A DNA stretch of 58,906 nucleotides from positions 1 through 58,906 of the forward strand of contig CAJOHI010000005.1 of NCBI GenBank assembly GCA_905234365.1. Reading direction: 5' to 3'. Positions within the stretch are counted from its first letter, which is position 1, and every line of letters begins with the position of its first letter. This stretch comes from an uncultured Selenomonadaceae bacterium. Its GTDB lineage: Bacteria; Bacillota; Negativicutes; Selenomonadales; Selenomonadaceae. Both the position numbers and the translations under genes were made by a program. The notes below the pieces were generated by a model that saw only the letters and a program-made list of their open reading frames with translations, searched no databases and was not told the origin of the DNA. Shown piece by piece: positions 8,274 through 17,071 of the stretch.

Positions 8274-9195
8274 ATGTGGCGAGGATTATACACCGCAGCT
8301 TCTGGAATGATAACCGAAATGAAGCGCACTGATGTCATTTCCAACAACTTGGCAAATGCGGCAACAACAGGTTATAAACGTGATAAAGCGGTTCATAAAG
8401 AGTTTGAAGCAATGTTAATTCGCCGATATTATGATCACGAAGACGGCGGTTTAGTTGGTATGGAGCCGAACAGTCAAACGGATTACAACACAAATACTAT
8501 TGATGTGACACGTTTTAAAGGTTTCGACGCTGATCCGTTTTATCGTTTATATTGACGAAATTGCCGTTGATTATGTTCAAGGACCGATTGAAACCACCGG
8601 CAATGAACTTGATCTTGCAATAGGCGGCGAGGGATTTTTCACGATTCAAACTCCGAATGGCGTTAGATATACTCGTAACGGTGCTTTTTTCCGTAATGCT
8701 CAGGGTTTTATACAAGATATTCGCGGTTATAATCTCCTCGATGCTCAAGGTCAGCCGATACAAATTCCACGCGACATGTTTAATAAAGATATTGAAGTTG
8801 CTGAAGATGGTGCAGTTTACGTCAAAGGCGAAGAAACTGAACCTTACGAACCGGATCCGACTCAAATTGTGACTACCGGTTATGACAGAAACAGACAAAA
8901 TCGCCAGCTTCTTGCACAAATTCAACTTGTTACCTTTGATGACAGACTTGCACTTCAAAAACAAGGCGACAATCTTTTTTATCAAGTAGCGGATGCTGAC
9001 GGCAATGTTGCAGCACCTCAAATCTCAAACGCTCAAATTATTCAAGGCGCTCTTGAAAAATCTAATGTACAAATTGTTCGCGAAATGGTCGAATTGATTC
9101 ACAATCACAGAATGTACGAAGCCAATGCAAAAGCCGTTACTACTCAAGATACCATGCTAGATGCTTCAGTTAATCAAGTTGGCACTGTCGGTTAA
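8274..9195 (+). pseudogene. flgF: Flagellar rod protein FlgF, frameshifted
   Basis: AGGAGG precedes the ATG at 8274. The first frame gives the classic rod N-terminus ([20 protein letters not shown], then [15 protein letters not shown]) and stops at 8555. The protein continues in a second frame: VDYVQGPIETTGNELDLAIGG, GEGFFTIQTPNGVRYTRNGAF, and a normal C-terminus ending ALEKSNVQIVREMVELI with HRMYEANAKAVTTQD at 9195. Removing one T from the TTTT at 8538-8541 gives the smooth join [14 protein letters not shown]. Apart from this the gene looks undamaged. It is either an inactivating frameshift, a slippage site or a sequencing error. It heads the flgF-G-A-H-I cluster. Confidence 0.88.
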
Positions 9196-9322
9196 TTTTA
9201 GCAATAATTTTAATTTTTATTGATGTAATGAGTTTAAGTTTTAAATGATTTTTAACGATAAAATTTATAAGGAAATTAATTGACACGGAAGTTTTAACTG
9301 TATAGATAGGAGGAATTTTATC

Positions 9323-10114
9323 ATGATGAGAGCCCTTTGGTCTGCGGCTTCGGGCATGATTGCTCAGCAGACAAATATGGACGTTGTGGCGCATAACCTT
9401 GCTAACGTCAATACTTATGGCAATAAAAAAGTCAGAGCAGAATTTCAAGATTTACTTTATCAAACGCTAAGAGATCCAGGCGGTAATTCAAGTGCAACGA
9501 CAACTTATCCTCAAGGTAAACAAGTAGGTCTCGGTGTCAGAGTTGCAGCAACTCACAGAGTATTTGTACAAGGTCCACTTGAATCAACTGATAATCCGAC
9601 TGATGTTGGTATTCAAGGTGACGGCTTCTTTAAGATTCGACTTCCGAACGGCGACGCTGCTTATACTCGTGACGGTTCTTTTAAACTTGACAGCGACGGC
9701 AACCTTTTAACTACTGACGGTTATCATTTGTTCGAAGAAGTTACTATTGATCCGAATGCTTCGCGCGACTCTATTGTTATCGCAGCAGACGGCACTGTTT
9801 CATACACTTTAAATAATGCAATTCAAAATGCCGGCACAATCAATGTTTATCGTTTTATAAATCCTGAAGGTCTTACTTCTCTCGGTAAAAACCTTTTTAG
9901 AGCAAATGACGCTTCCGGTGACGAAATTCAAGTTGACTTCAATCAATCTGGACAAGCTAACTCATTGGCACAAGGCGTCGTTGAAATGTCCGGTGTACAA
10001 GTCGTCGAAGAAATGGTTAATATGATTATTGCTCAACGTGCATATGAGTCAAATTCAAAAGCTATAACTACTTCAGATTCAATGCTTGAAATTGCAAATA
10101 GCATTAAGAGATAA
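9323..10114 (+). CDS. flgG: Flagellar distal rod protein FlgG
   Basis: The 263-residue protein builds the distal rod in the periplasm. The N-terminal rod/hook motif MRALWSAASGMIAQQTNMD with NLANVNTYGNKK, the central TDNPTDVGIQGDGFFKI and the C-terminal QVVEEMVNMIIAQRAYESNS are all intact, and length matches the family. AGGAGG lies 9 bases before the ATG at 9323. It follows flgF after 127 bases and precedes flgA by 6 bases, so flgG and flgA are probably one transcript. Confidence 0.97.
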   Translation: MMRALWSAASGMIAQQTNMDVVAHNLANVNTYGNKKVRAEFQDLLYQTLRDPGGNSSATTTYPQGKQVGLGVRVAATHRVFVQGPLESTDNPTDVGIQGDGFFKIRLPNGDAAYTRDGSFKLDSDGNLLTTDGYHLFEEVTIDPNASRDSIVIAADGTVSYTLNNAIQNAGTINVYRFINPEGLTSLGKNLFRANDASGDEIQVDFNQSGQANSLAQGVVEMSGVQVVEEMVNMIIAQRAYESNSKAITTSDSMLEIANSIKR

Positions 10115-10120
10115 TTTTAA

Positions 10121-10831
10121 TTGAGAATGTATAAATTCTTATTAATATTAATGCTGTCTCTTTTGATGAATCTTCAAATTGTAAATGCACAAGTCATAAG
10201 CGGTGAAGAAGTTGAGGCAGCAACTATCAACAGAATAAATCAAATTCTTGACGAACGCGGCGACATGCGTAGACGTGAGATTGATTTTTTGCGAAATATT
10301 TACGATGTTACTTTGCCCGAAGGTTATCCTCAAATTGATATCTCTATACCTGGACAAATTAACTATGCAGGTATGACAAGTGTAACTGTCAAATACAAGG
10401 TTGACGGCAAAATCATAAAAGTCATAAACTTCGTTTTAAAAGTTAAAATTTATGATAACGTGCTGGTTACTAATCATGCTTTGATCTTTGATAAAATTAT
10501 AACCGCCGCTGATTTTCGATACGCTGAAATTGCTGTTGACGGTCGCAATGAATATGTTAAGGACTTTTCGGCAATTAAAAGTTTAGTTCCGATTCGTAAT
10601 ATAAGTGCTGGTTCACCTGTAACGCTTTCAATGTTCCGAACTGCTCAAGTAATTCAGATGAATCAGCCTGTAAGACTCTTAATAAGGTATCACGGCGTTG
10701 AAGCTTCTGCAAAAGGTATTGCAATGGCACGTGGTCGCGTCGGTGAAATGATTCGCGTTAAAAATGAATCCAGCGGAAAAATTATCACAGGTCGAGTTAT
10801 AGATGCTCAAACTGTCGAAGTTATGTTTTAA
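10121..10831 (+). CDS. flgA: Flagellar basal body P-ring formation chaperone FlgA
   Basis: A 234-236-residue exported protein: signal peptide (MYKFLLILMLSLLMN, cleaved near VNAQ), an N-terminal region, then a SAF-like domain (NHALIFDKIITAADF, then GSPVTLSMFRTAQVI) and the typical ending GRVGEMIRVKNESSGKI with GRVIDAQTVEV. FlgA is the periplasmic chaperone for FlgI P-ring assembly. The start is TTG at 10121 or ATG at 10127; neither has a strong ribosome binding site, so translation may be coupled to flgG, whose stop is 6 bases away. Its place before flgH and flgI agrees with the role. Confidence 0.92.
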   Translation: MRMYKFLLILMLSLLMNLQIVNAQVISGEEVEAATINRINQILDERGDMRRREIDFLRNIYDVTLPEGYPQIDISIPGQINYAGMTSVTVKYKVDGKIIKVINFVLKVKIYDNVLVTNHALIFDKIITAADFRYAEIAVDGRNEYVKDFSAIKSLVPIRNISAGSPVTLSMFRTAQVIQMNQPVRLLIRYHGVEASAKGIAMARGRVGEMIRVKNESSGKIITGRVIDAQTVEVMF

Positions 10832-10867
10832 TGTGCAACTCGTGGCTCATTTAGAGAGGTGAAGTTC

Positions 10868-11449
10868 ATGAAAAAAATATTGGCATTAATTGCCATTTTT
10901 GGCGTTTTATTGATGATGTCCGGTCAAAGTGTTGAAGCTAAAAGTTTATGGCGTGACAGCACATGGAGTTTATATTCAGATCGCAAGGCAAGAGATGTCG
11001 GCGACATTTTAACGATTGTAATTAACGAAAATACAACTCAAACTGCTTCAAAATCACGCAGCAACACAAAGAACGGCTCAGTAAATCTGAATGCAGGTAC
11101 AGGTATTTTTCACTTCTTAGCAGCAGCAACGGCAAGCGGTTCTGATTCATTTTCCGCTGAAGGTAGTGCTACGGATACCAACAGCTTTACCGGAAACGTG
11201 ACAGTAACCGTTGTTGAAGTCATGCCTAATGGTAATTTGGTAGTTGAAGGCACTCAATCAATTTGGCAAAATCGTGACGAACATAAAATTACACTACGCG
11301 GCGTAATTCGTCGTGATGACGTAACGACTAATAATACGGTTTCTTCAAATAGAGTTGCAAATGCTACGCTTAAATTTGACGGCAAAGGTCCACTTAATGC
11401 CAAACAGCGTCAAGGTATTTTAACTCAAATATTTAATATTTTGTTCTAA
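10868..11449 (+). CDS. flgH: Flagellar L-ring protein FlgH
   Basis: The 193-residue protein forms the L-ring in the outer membrane. Family motifs are visible: LWRDSTWSLYSDRKARDVGD, then ILTIVINENTTQTASKSRS, then VEVMPNGNLVVEG, ending AKQRQGILTQIFNILF. I chose the ATG at 10868 because AGAGGTGA lies just upstream; the GTG at 10859 overlaps that site. FlgH is usually a lipoprotein, but this signal sequence ends SGQSVEAKS with no lipobox cysteine, so it looks like a signal peptidase I substrate. It follows flgA by 36 bases and precedes flgI. Confidence 0.95.
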   Translation: MKKILALIAIFGVLLMMSGQSVEAKSLWRDSTWSLYSDRKARDVGDILTIVINENTTQTASKSRSNTKNGSVNLNAGTGIFHFLAAATASGSDSFSAEGSATDTNSFTGNVTVTVVEVMPNGNLVVEGTQSIWQNRDEHKITLRGVIRRDDVTTNNTVSSNRVANATLKFDGKGPLNAKQRQGILTQIFNILF

Positions 11450-11477
11450 TTCTCAAGTAATCACAGAGGTGAAGTTC

Positions 11478-12599
11478 ATGAAAAAATTGCTGACTATATT
11501 AACACTGCTGAGTTGTCTTGTAATTTTCACCTCTACGGTGTTTGCAGAATCAGCAGTGACTAGGATCAAAGATATTGCCAAAGTGCAAGGCGTCAGAAGT
11601 AACCAATTAATGGGTTATGGCTTAGTCGTCGGCTTACCAGGTACTGGCGATAGTGATGATACGGTACAAATGATACAGTCTACGGTTTCAATGTTGGAAA
11701 GATTCGGTATAACAATTAGCTCTGCAGATTTAGATACGGATAACGTCGCGGCTGTTATGGTTACAGCAACATTACCGCCATTTGTCCGCGAAGGCGATAC
11801 GATTGATGTTACGGTAAGTTCAATGGGTGACGCAGACAGCATTCAAGGCGGTACGTTATTACAAACGCCGCTCTTAGCTGCTGACGGTCAAGTTTATGCC
11901 GTTGCACAAGGTCCGGTATCAACAGGTGGTTTCATTGCAGGTAACGGCGGCAACAATCGAGCACAGCGAAATTTTCCAACAGTCGGTACAACACCTAATG
12001 GAGCAATCGTTGAGCGTACAGTTGAAGATGAACTTGGCAAAAATGGTCAGCTTTCACTGTCACTTTCAAATATGGACTTTACGACGGCAACAAGAGTTGC
12101 AAATGCTATAAATTCCGCTTATTTTCAATACGGAGCCATTGCAAGAGCTGCTAATCCTGGCAGAATTGATATAAGAATACCGCCTGGCTATCGCAGCAAT
12201 GTCGTCGGATTTATCGCTTCGATTGAATCGTTACCTGTCAGACCGGATAACGTTGCAAAAATCGTATTCAGCGAACGCACCGGCACAATCGTTATGGGCG
12301 GTGATGTTACTGTTGACGAATGTGCTATTACTCAAGGCGGCTTGTCTATAAAAGTGCAGCAAAGCACTGACGTTTACCAGCCGAATCCGTTTTCTTACGG
12401 TACGACAATGGTTACACGCACTGAAGAATCGAACGTTGATGAGGAAACTTCCAGTTCAATAGTAATTCCGGCAACGACGAGTGTCAGCGATATTGTTGGT
12501 GCTTTAAATGCTGTCGGCGCAACTCCACGCGATTGTATATCTATTCTTCAGGCAATGAAGGCTGCCGGAGCTATTCATGCTGTTCTTGAAATAATTTAG
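11478..12599 (+). CDS. flgI: Flagellar P-ring protein FlgI
   Basis: The 373-residue periplasmic P-ring protein has a signal peptide cleaved near VFAES, then the FlgI opening TRIKDIAKVQGVRSNQLMG with GLVVGLPGTGDSD. TVSSMGDADSIQGGTLLQTPL and the C-terminal DIVGALNAVGATPRDCISIL are standard. The ATG at 11478 follows the same AGAGGTGAAGTTC leader that precedes flgH; the in-frame GTG at 11469 is part of that leader. It is the last gene of the block. No flgJ follows, and a terminator lies at 12681-12722. Confidence 0.97.
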   Translation: MKKLLTILTLLSCLVIFTSTVFAESAVTRIKDIAKVQGVRSNQLMGYGLVVGLPGTGDSDDTVQMIQSTVSMLERFGITISSADLDTDNVAAVMVTATLPPFVREGDTIDVTVSSMGDADSIQGGTLLQTPLLAADGQVYAVAQGPVSTGGFIAGNGGNNRAQRNFPTVGTTPNGAIVERTVEDELGKNGQLSLSLSNMDFTTATRVANAINSAYFQYGAIARAANPGRIDIRIPPGYRSNVVGFIASIESLPVRPDNVAKIVFSERTGTIVMGGDVTVDECAITQGGLSIKVQQSTDVYQPNPFSYGTTMVTRTEESNVDEETSSSIVIPATTSVSDIVGALNAVGATPRDCISILQAMKAAGAIHAVLEII

Positions 12600-12680
12600 T
12601 ACATTAAAATAAACTTGCTAAATTTTATAACAAAATATATTGTTTAATATAATTTGTTGATTCGATAATAAATATTAAAA

Positions 12681-12722
12681 AAATATTCCCAGCGACTTCG
12701 ATTCGTTGAGAATATTTTTTAT
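12681..12722 (+). terminator. Rho-independent terminator after flgI
   Basis: Stem AATATTC/GAATATT continues through CAGCG/CGTTG with a short loop, followed by a run of six T. It lies about 80 bases after the flgI stop. Confidence 0.8.
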
Positions 12723-12747
12723 TGTCGCCGAGTATCATATAAAATGA

Positions 12748-12970
12748 TTGACATACTCCCCACGGCTAAAGCCGGCGGATTCTGCTATCATCGACATTCG
12801 CCTTAAAAATAAGGTCTTACGATGTCTCCTGCAATGGTCGATGCCAAGGCGGCTTTTACCCCTGCTCATCTTCAAGCGTATTTTAGCAAAAAAATTTACA
12901 AAATGCAATAAAAATTTAGCGCCTTACATCCCCATAGCTAAAGCTAGGGGCTTTTCGGCGCATTTCGGTA
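12748..12970 (+). mobile_element. IS200/IS605-type element with omega-RNA (HEARO)-like sequence, copy A, no ORF
   Basis: About 220 bases begin TTGACATACTCCCC and contain a GGCT-AAA-GCC hairpin followed by GGATTCTG, an internal AGGTCTTACGATGTCTCC segment, and a right-end hairpin (GCGCC...GGCGC) at 12919-12961. A 'TTGACATACTCCC..hairpin..GGATTC..GGTCTTACGATCTC' order is known from left ends and associated RNAs of IS200/IS605-family elements carrying IscB or TnpB genes. No transposase or nuclease gene is present. A reading frame crosses it but has no family likeness. Copy B at 38617-38835 has the same order and length. It sits 26 bases after the flgI terminator. The rest of the gap to 13080 holds nothing I can identify. 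Confidence 0.6.
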
Positions 12971-13079
12971 AAAAAATTTTAAGTGAAGATAACTCTCGTA
13001 AGGGTAATAAAAAATAATGACATTTTCCTCGATATTTCCACTACTGATGTCGAAGTAGCTAAGTTATTAAATTTATTAT

Positions 13080-15368
13080 TTAATTTTGCTTCGTCTTCGT
13101 ATCTTTAAAAGAGATTTTAGTATAATCCGTCAGTTCATCAGAAGACGCTGCATTAAAATTATCATCATAATTGAAATTTGTACTAATCAAACTTGATTTA
13201 TCAATAAGAATTGAATTTAATTCCGAATTTTGCATTTTAAATTCCGAATCATCATCAAACCAGAAAGTTTCAACTTCGCGATAATTAGCAGAGGCACCGT
13301 AGGATTTTTGAGTACCTTTATTATCAATAACGGTAATTTGTTTATTTGCTGCGTCTTTGAGAGTCAATTTGCCTTTGCCAATAGTAAATACAAAATCGTT
13401 ATCTTTTGCAACCGCCTTTTTAACGTTTGTTTTCTTTCCGAGTTTTATAATATCACCAACGTCATAATCCATAATTACATCATTGCCATCACCGGCAGTG
13501 TAAACGAAAGTGTCAGAGCCTGTGCCGCCGTAAAGAATATCCGCACCAGCACCGCCAACGATTGTATCATCACCGGCGTTTCCATTGATAGTGTCAATGC
13601 CTTTGCCGCCGGTGAGATAATCTTCCTCTATGCTGCCAAAAATAGAATCGTTTCCGTCACCGCCGTTGAGAGTTGAAGATTTATTTCCTGCAACGATTGA
13701 ATCGGATTTGCTGCTGCCGGTAATTACGTTATTATTATCATTTCCAATAATGTAAGTAGGTTTATTTCGATTCGAGGCATTAATTTTTATGATTGAAGAA
13801 TTAACAGGCTTAGATGCGTCAAATGTTTCTGAATCTTTATTGGTAAGTTTTATATTTTCCATTGTGTAAGTCCGCGTTGAAGATTGACCATCACCGTCGA
13901 TAATCGTAATTTTTTGAGCAACGATTTTTTCAACTTTCTTTTGCTTGACAACTTTAATTCCATTATTGATTGTCAAAGTATTATTCTGACCAAAATCAAA
14001 GACAAGTTCGCCGGTATCAGTATAGCTGTTTACAGTAGCATTGGCAAGCGACAGAGACGAATCCAACTGAATTTTATCTTCACCTTCAGTGTAATCAATA
14101 ATAGTGTCATTGCCTTTTTTATAAATAAACAAATCTTTTCCGGCACCACCAGTTAAAACATCGTCACCTGCCAAAGATTTAATTGTATCGTTGCCTTTGC
14201 CGCCTATAATTTCATTTGCACTTGAATTGCCGATTATAAAAATGCCTTTTTTAAGTTTTGAAGCGTCAACTTTTTCAATGGATTTAGCCGCAGTATATAC
14301 AGTATCTTTATCACCTTTGGCAAAGATTTTTTCAACAGGATTTTTGTAAGAACCGGAATAAGAACCTATCGTATGACCATAAAGATCAACAAATGTAATG
14401 TCTTTACCCTTGCCATTCATTACTGTCAGCGTACCGCCACTGCCAGTGCTGGTTGTTGGATTATCAATAGTAAATATAAGGTCGTTTTCAGAAAAAGTAA
14501 CGTTGTCAAGACTTGCCATGCTGCTCATTGTAACATTGACGAGACGAATAACATCGCCTTGTTTCGGTGAATAATCAGTTATAACATCATCGCCGCCATT
14601 GTATGAAAAGAAATCAGCACCTTCACCGCCGGTAAGAGTATCATTGCTCCTTACTCCGCCAATAATTGTATCGGAACCATTGCCGCCTTTAATTATATTA
14701 TCTTCGTCATTTCCGATTATATAAATGCTTTTTTTCCGTTTGGAAGCATTTATTCTAACTACGCTTGGATTAGTTCTCGTGTCTATCTTCTTGCCGTCAT
14801 TGTCTGTGATATTTATTACTTCAGCGCCGTATGCTTGAGAAGTTGTAAGACTTGTTTTGTCATCAATAATGGTAATTTTGGGAGAATTGCCGTCTTTAAT
14901 AATATTGCTGAGTGTCAAGGTTCCTTTGCTGAAAGTTAAAACTATATCGCTATCTCTAATATCTGAAGTTACAAGTGTAGTATCCGAAGATACTTTGATT
15001 TTGTCTTCACCGGCTTTATAATCAGTAATTGTAATATCACCGTTATTGTAGACAAAAATATCATTGCCTACACCGCCTGTTAAAGTGTCATTACCGACAC
15101 CGCCATCCAAAGTATCGTTAAATTTGCTGCCCTTAATTGAATTATTTTTCGCGTTGCCAATTATATAAACCGGTTTCTTGCGCTTTTTGGCATTTGCAAT
15201 GTCAGTATTGGCTTCCAAAGTAACGATTGTTCCGTCTGAATTTTTAATTACTTGCGTATTGAGTAAAACGGTATCGGTAGTAGTATCAGAACTGCTGCCA
15301 CCGTCTAAAGTATCTTCTGTATAAAAATTAAAATGAGTTACAGGCTCAAAATTAACAGTATACGTCAC
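13080..15368 (-). CDS. RTX-type Ca2+-binding repeat protein, four modules
   Basis: A 762-residue acidic protein with four modules of roughly 150-200 residues. Each opens with a basic linker and 'YIIGN' or 'FIIGN' (e.g. ASKRKKSIYIIGN). RTX nonapeptides follow (GGVGNDTLTGGVGND, GGKGNDTIKSLAGDD, GGAGADILYGGTGSD), then a 'F.Y..GDD.I.DY..GD.I.L' strand and a 'LTL.N....ITIID' strand. RTX repeats bind calcium after type I secretion. No catalytic domain, N-terminal signal peptide or secretion genes are seen, so a surface or S-layer-like role is inference. AAAGGAGTGA precedes the ATG at 15368, and a promoter lies at 15415-15443. Confidence 0.85.
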   Translation of the reverse strand: MTYTVNFEPVTHFNFYTEDTLDGGSSSDTTTDTVLLNTQVIKNSDGTIVTLEANTDIANAKKRKKPVYIIGNAKNNSIKGSKFNDTLDGGVGNDTLTGGVGNDIFVYNNGDITITDYKAGEDKIKVSSDTTLVTSDIRDSDIVLTFSKGTLTLSNIIKDGNSPKITIIDDKTSLTTSQAYGAEVINITDNDGKKIDTRTNPSVVRINASKRKKSIYIIGNDEDNIIKGGNGSDTIIGGVRSNDTLTGGEGADFFSYNGGDDVITDYSPKQGDVIRLVNVTMSSMASLDNVTFSENDLIFTIDNPTTSTGSGGTLTVMNGKGKDITFVDLYGHTIGSYSGSYKNPVEKIFAKGDKDTVYTAAKSIEKVDASKLKKGIFIIGNSSANEIIGGKGNDTIKSLAGDDVLTGGAGKDLFIYKKGNDTIIDYTEGEDKIQLDSSLSLANATVNSYTDTGELVFDFGQNNTLTINNGIKVVKQKKVEKIVAQKITIIDGDGQSSTRTYTMENIKLTNKDSETFDASKPVNSSIIKINASNRNKPTYIIGNDNNNVITGSSKSDSIVAGNKSSTLNGGDGNDSIFGSIEEDYLTGGKGIDTINGNAGDDTIVGGAGADILYGGTGSDTFVYTAGDGNDVIMDYDVGDIIKLGKKTNVKKAVAKDNDFVFTIGKGKLTLKDAANKQITVIDNKGTQKSYGASANYREVETFWFDDDSEFKMQNSELNSILIDKSSLISTNFNYDDNFNAASSDELTDYTKISFKDTKTKQN

Positions 15369-15414
15369 AATATATCACTCCTTTGATAAATCTTTGTAAA
15401 TTCAGAATATCACA

Positions 15415-15443
15415 ATGATATTATCAAAATTTATATTTGTCAA
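15415..15443 (-). promoter_or_regulatory. Sigma70-type promoter of the RTX gene
   Basis: Reading on the minus strand: TTGACA, a 17-base spacer, then TATCAT. It lies about 50 bases before the RTX start codon. Confidence 0.6.
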
Positions 15444-15613
15444 GTTTTGCAAAAAGAATTTCTATTATATATATCGTATTTAAATTGTGCAAATTAAAGG
15501 ATTTTTTAAAGAAAACTTTTTACTTAAATTGATAGACATTTCACAATATTTATGTTAATCTTAGTTATCATTTATTTTAATAATTTTTGTCAAATTTTAT
15601 TTGGAGGACAATT

Positions 15614-17071
15614 ATGACTCAATTTGATAATCGAAACATTAGCATGGTAATGGATTTTTACGAAATGACGATGGCTAACGGCTATTTTCGTAACGGCAAC
15701 ACAGATTCGCGTGCGGCTTTTGATGTTTTCTATCGTCGCAATCCAGACAATGGCGGTTTTGCAATTTTTGCCGGTCTTGAACAAATTATTGAGTATGTCG
15801 AAAATATGCACTTCACCGACGAAGATATTGACTATTTCCGTCAGCAAGGTATTTTTGATGAAGATTTTTTGAACTATCTCAAAAACTTTCATTTTCACGG
15901 CGATATTTATTCATTTCCAGAAGGTACAATTATGTATCCGAATGAACCTTTTATGACTGTCGTTGCGGATTTAATTGACGCTCAACTGATTGAAACGGCG
16001 ATTTTAACTCAAGTTAATCATCAATCATTGATCGCGACTAAGGCAAGGCGAATTGTCAGAGCCGCTGAAGGTCGTTTCGTTTCTGATTTTGGAGCAAGAC
16101 GCGCTCATAATATGGACGCTGCAACTTATGGTGCTCGTGCGGCTTATATCGGCGGTGTCAATGGTACGGCAACTGTCTCAGCAGGAAAAATGTTTAACAT
16201 TCCGGTCAATGGAACTATGGCACATTCTTGGGTAATGTTTTTCAGCAGCGAATTTGAGGCCTTTAAAAAATATGCCGAATGTTATCCTGACGCGGCAACT
16301 CTGCTTGTCGATACTTATGATGTCATTCATTCTGGCATACCAAATGCAATTCGCGTTGCCAAAGAAGTTTTGGAACCTATGGGAAAACGACTCAAAGGTA
16401 TCAGAATTGACAGCGGCGACTTGGCTTATCTTTCTAAAAAAATTCGCAAAATGTTAGATGATGCAGACCTTAAAGATTGTAAGATCGTCGTTTCAAACAG
16501 TCTTGATGAATTTACAATTACATCACTTTTGAGCCAAGAAGCAGCGATTGACAGTTTTGGCGTCGGTGAAAGGTTAATTACTGCAAAGTCAGAGCCGGTA
16601 TTTGGTGCCGTTTACAAAATTGCTGCAGTCGGTGAAAACGGCAAATTTACTCCGCGAATCAAAGTCAGTGAAAATGTCGAAAAAATCACTAATCCTGGCC
16701 TCAAAGACATTTATCGCGTTTACAATTCTGACGGTCATGCGGTAGCTGATATCATTGCACTTCACGGCGAAAAAGTTGACATGAGTCAGCCTTTCAGATA
16801 TGTGGACCCGGTTAAGCCTTGGAAGAATCGTTCATTTACAAATTGCACAGCAAAAAAACTCTGCAAACTTTACGTTAAAGACGGAAAGCGTACAGAGGAA
16901 TTGCCAAAACTCAACGAAATTCGTGATTATGTAAAATATCAGCTTGACAATGAAGTTTGGCAGGAAGAACAACGTTTTGAAAATCCACATCATCATTATT
17001 TAGATATGACGCCGGATTATTACGAAATGAAAATGAGTCTTTTATACGAAACTCGTAAACAATCGAATTAA
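15614..17071 (+). CDS. pncB: Nicotinate phosphoribosyltransferase
   Basis: The 485-residue enzyme makes nicotinate mononucleotide from nicotinate and PRPP in NAD salvage. Diagnostic stretches are DFYEMTMANGYF, FSDFGARRAHNMD-like sequence (here VSDFGARRAHNMDAATYGAR), NGTMAHSWVMFF and IRIDSGDLAYLSKKIRK. These are typical of the Firmicute form. The ATG at 15614 has TTGGAGG at a good distance; an upstream in-frame extension lacks one. It ends on the base before the stop codon of the convergent oxidoreductase gene, so the two 3' ends abut exactly. Confidence 0.95.
   Translation: MTQFDNRNISMVMDFYEMTMANGYFRNGNTDSRAAFDVFYRRNPDNGGFAIFAGLEQIIEYVENMHFTDEDIDYFRQQGIFDEDFLNYLKNFHFHGDIYSFPEGTIMYPNEPFMTVVADLIDAQLIETAILTQVNHQSLIATKARRIVRAAEGRFVSDFGARRAHNMDAATYGARAAYIGGVNGTATVSAGKMFNIPVNGTMAHSWVMFFSSEFEAFKKYAECYPDAATLLVDTYDVIHSGIPNAIRVAKEVLEPMGKRLKGIRIDSGDLAYLSKKIRKMLDDADLKDCKIVVSNSLDEFTITSLLSQEAAIDSFGVGERLITAKSEPVFGAVYKIAAVGENGKFTPRIKVSENVEKITNPGLKDIYRVYNSDGHAVADIIALHGEKVDMSQPFRYVDPVKPWKNRSFTNCTAKKLCKLYVKDGKRTEELPKLNEIRDYVKYQLDNEVWQEEQRFENPHHHYLDMTPDYYEMKMSLLYETRKQSN

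Noticed and set aside
8776-9195. Independent gene starting at 8776
   Set aside because: It is the C-terminal half of flgF, separated from the first half by a one-base frameshift; the sequence between is also coding.
12748-13017. Plus-strand frame of 89 codons
   Set aside because: It runs across the IS605-like RNA element and its hairpins. The peptide has no protein-family likeness and no supported start.
12600-13079. Riboswitch downstream of flgI
   Set aside because: The structured region matches an IS605-type element and the neighbouring gene on the right is on the opposite strand, so no gene follows for it to control.
13230-14570. Plus-strand frames inside the RTX gene
   Set aside because: They are antisense shadows of the repetitive RTX coding sequence and lack ribosome binding sites.
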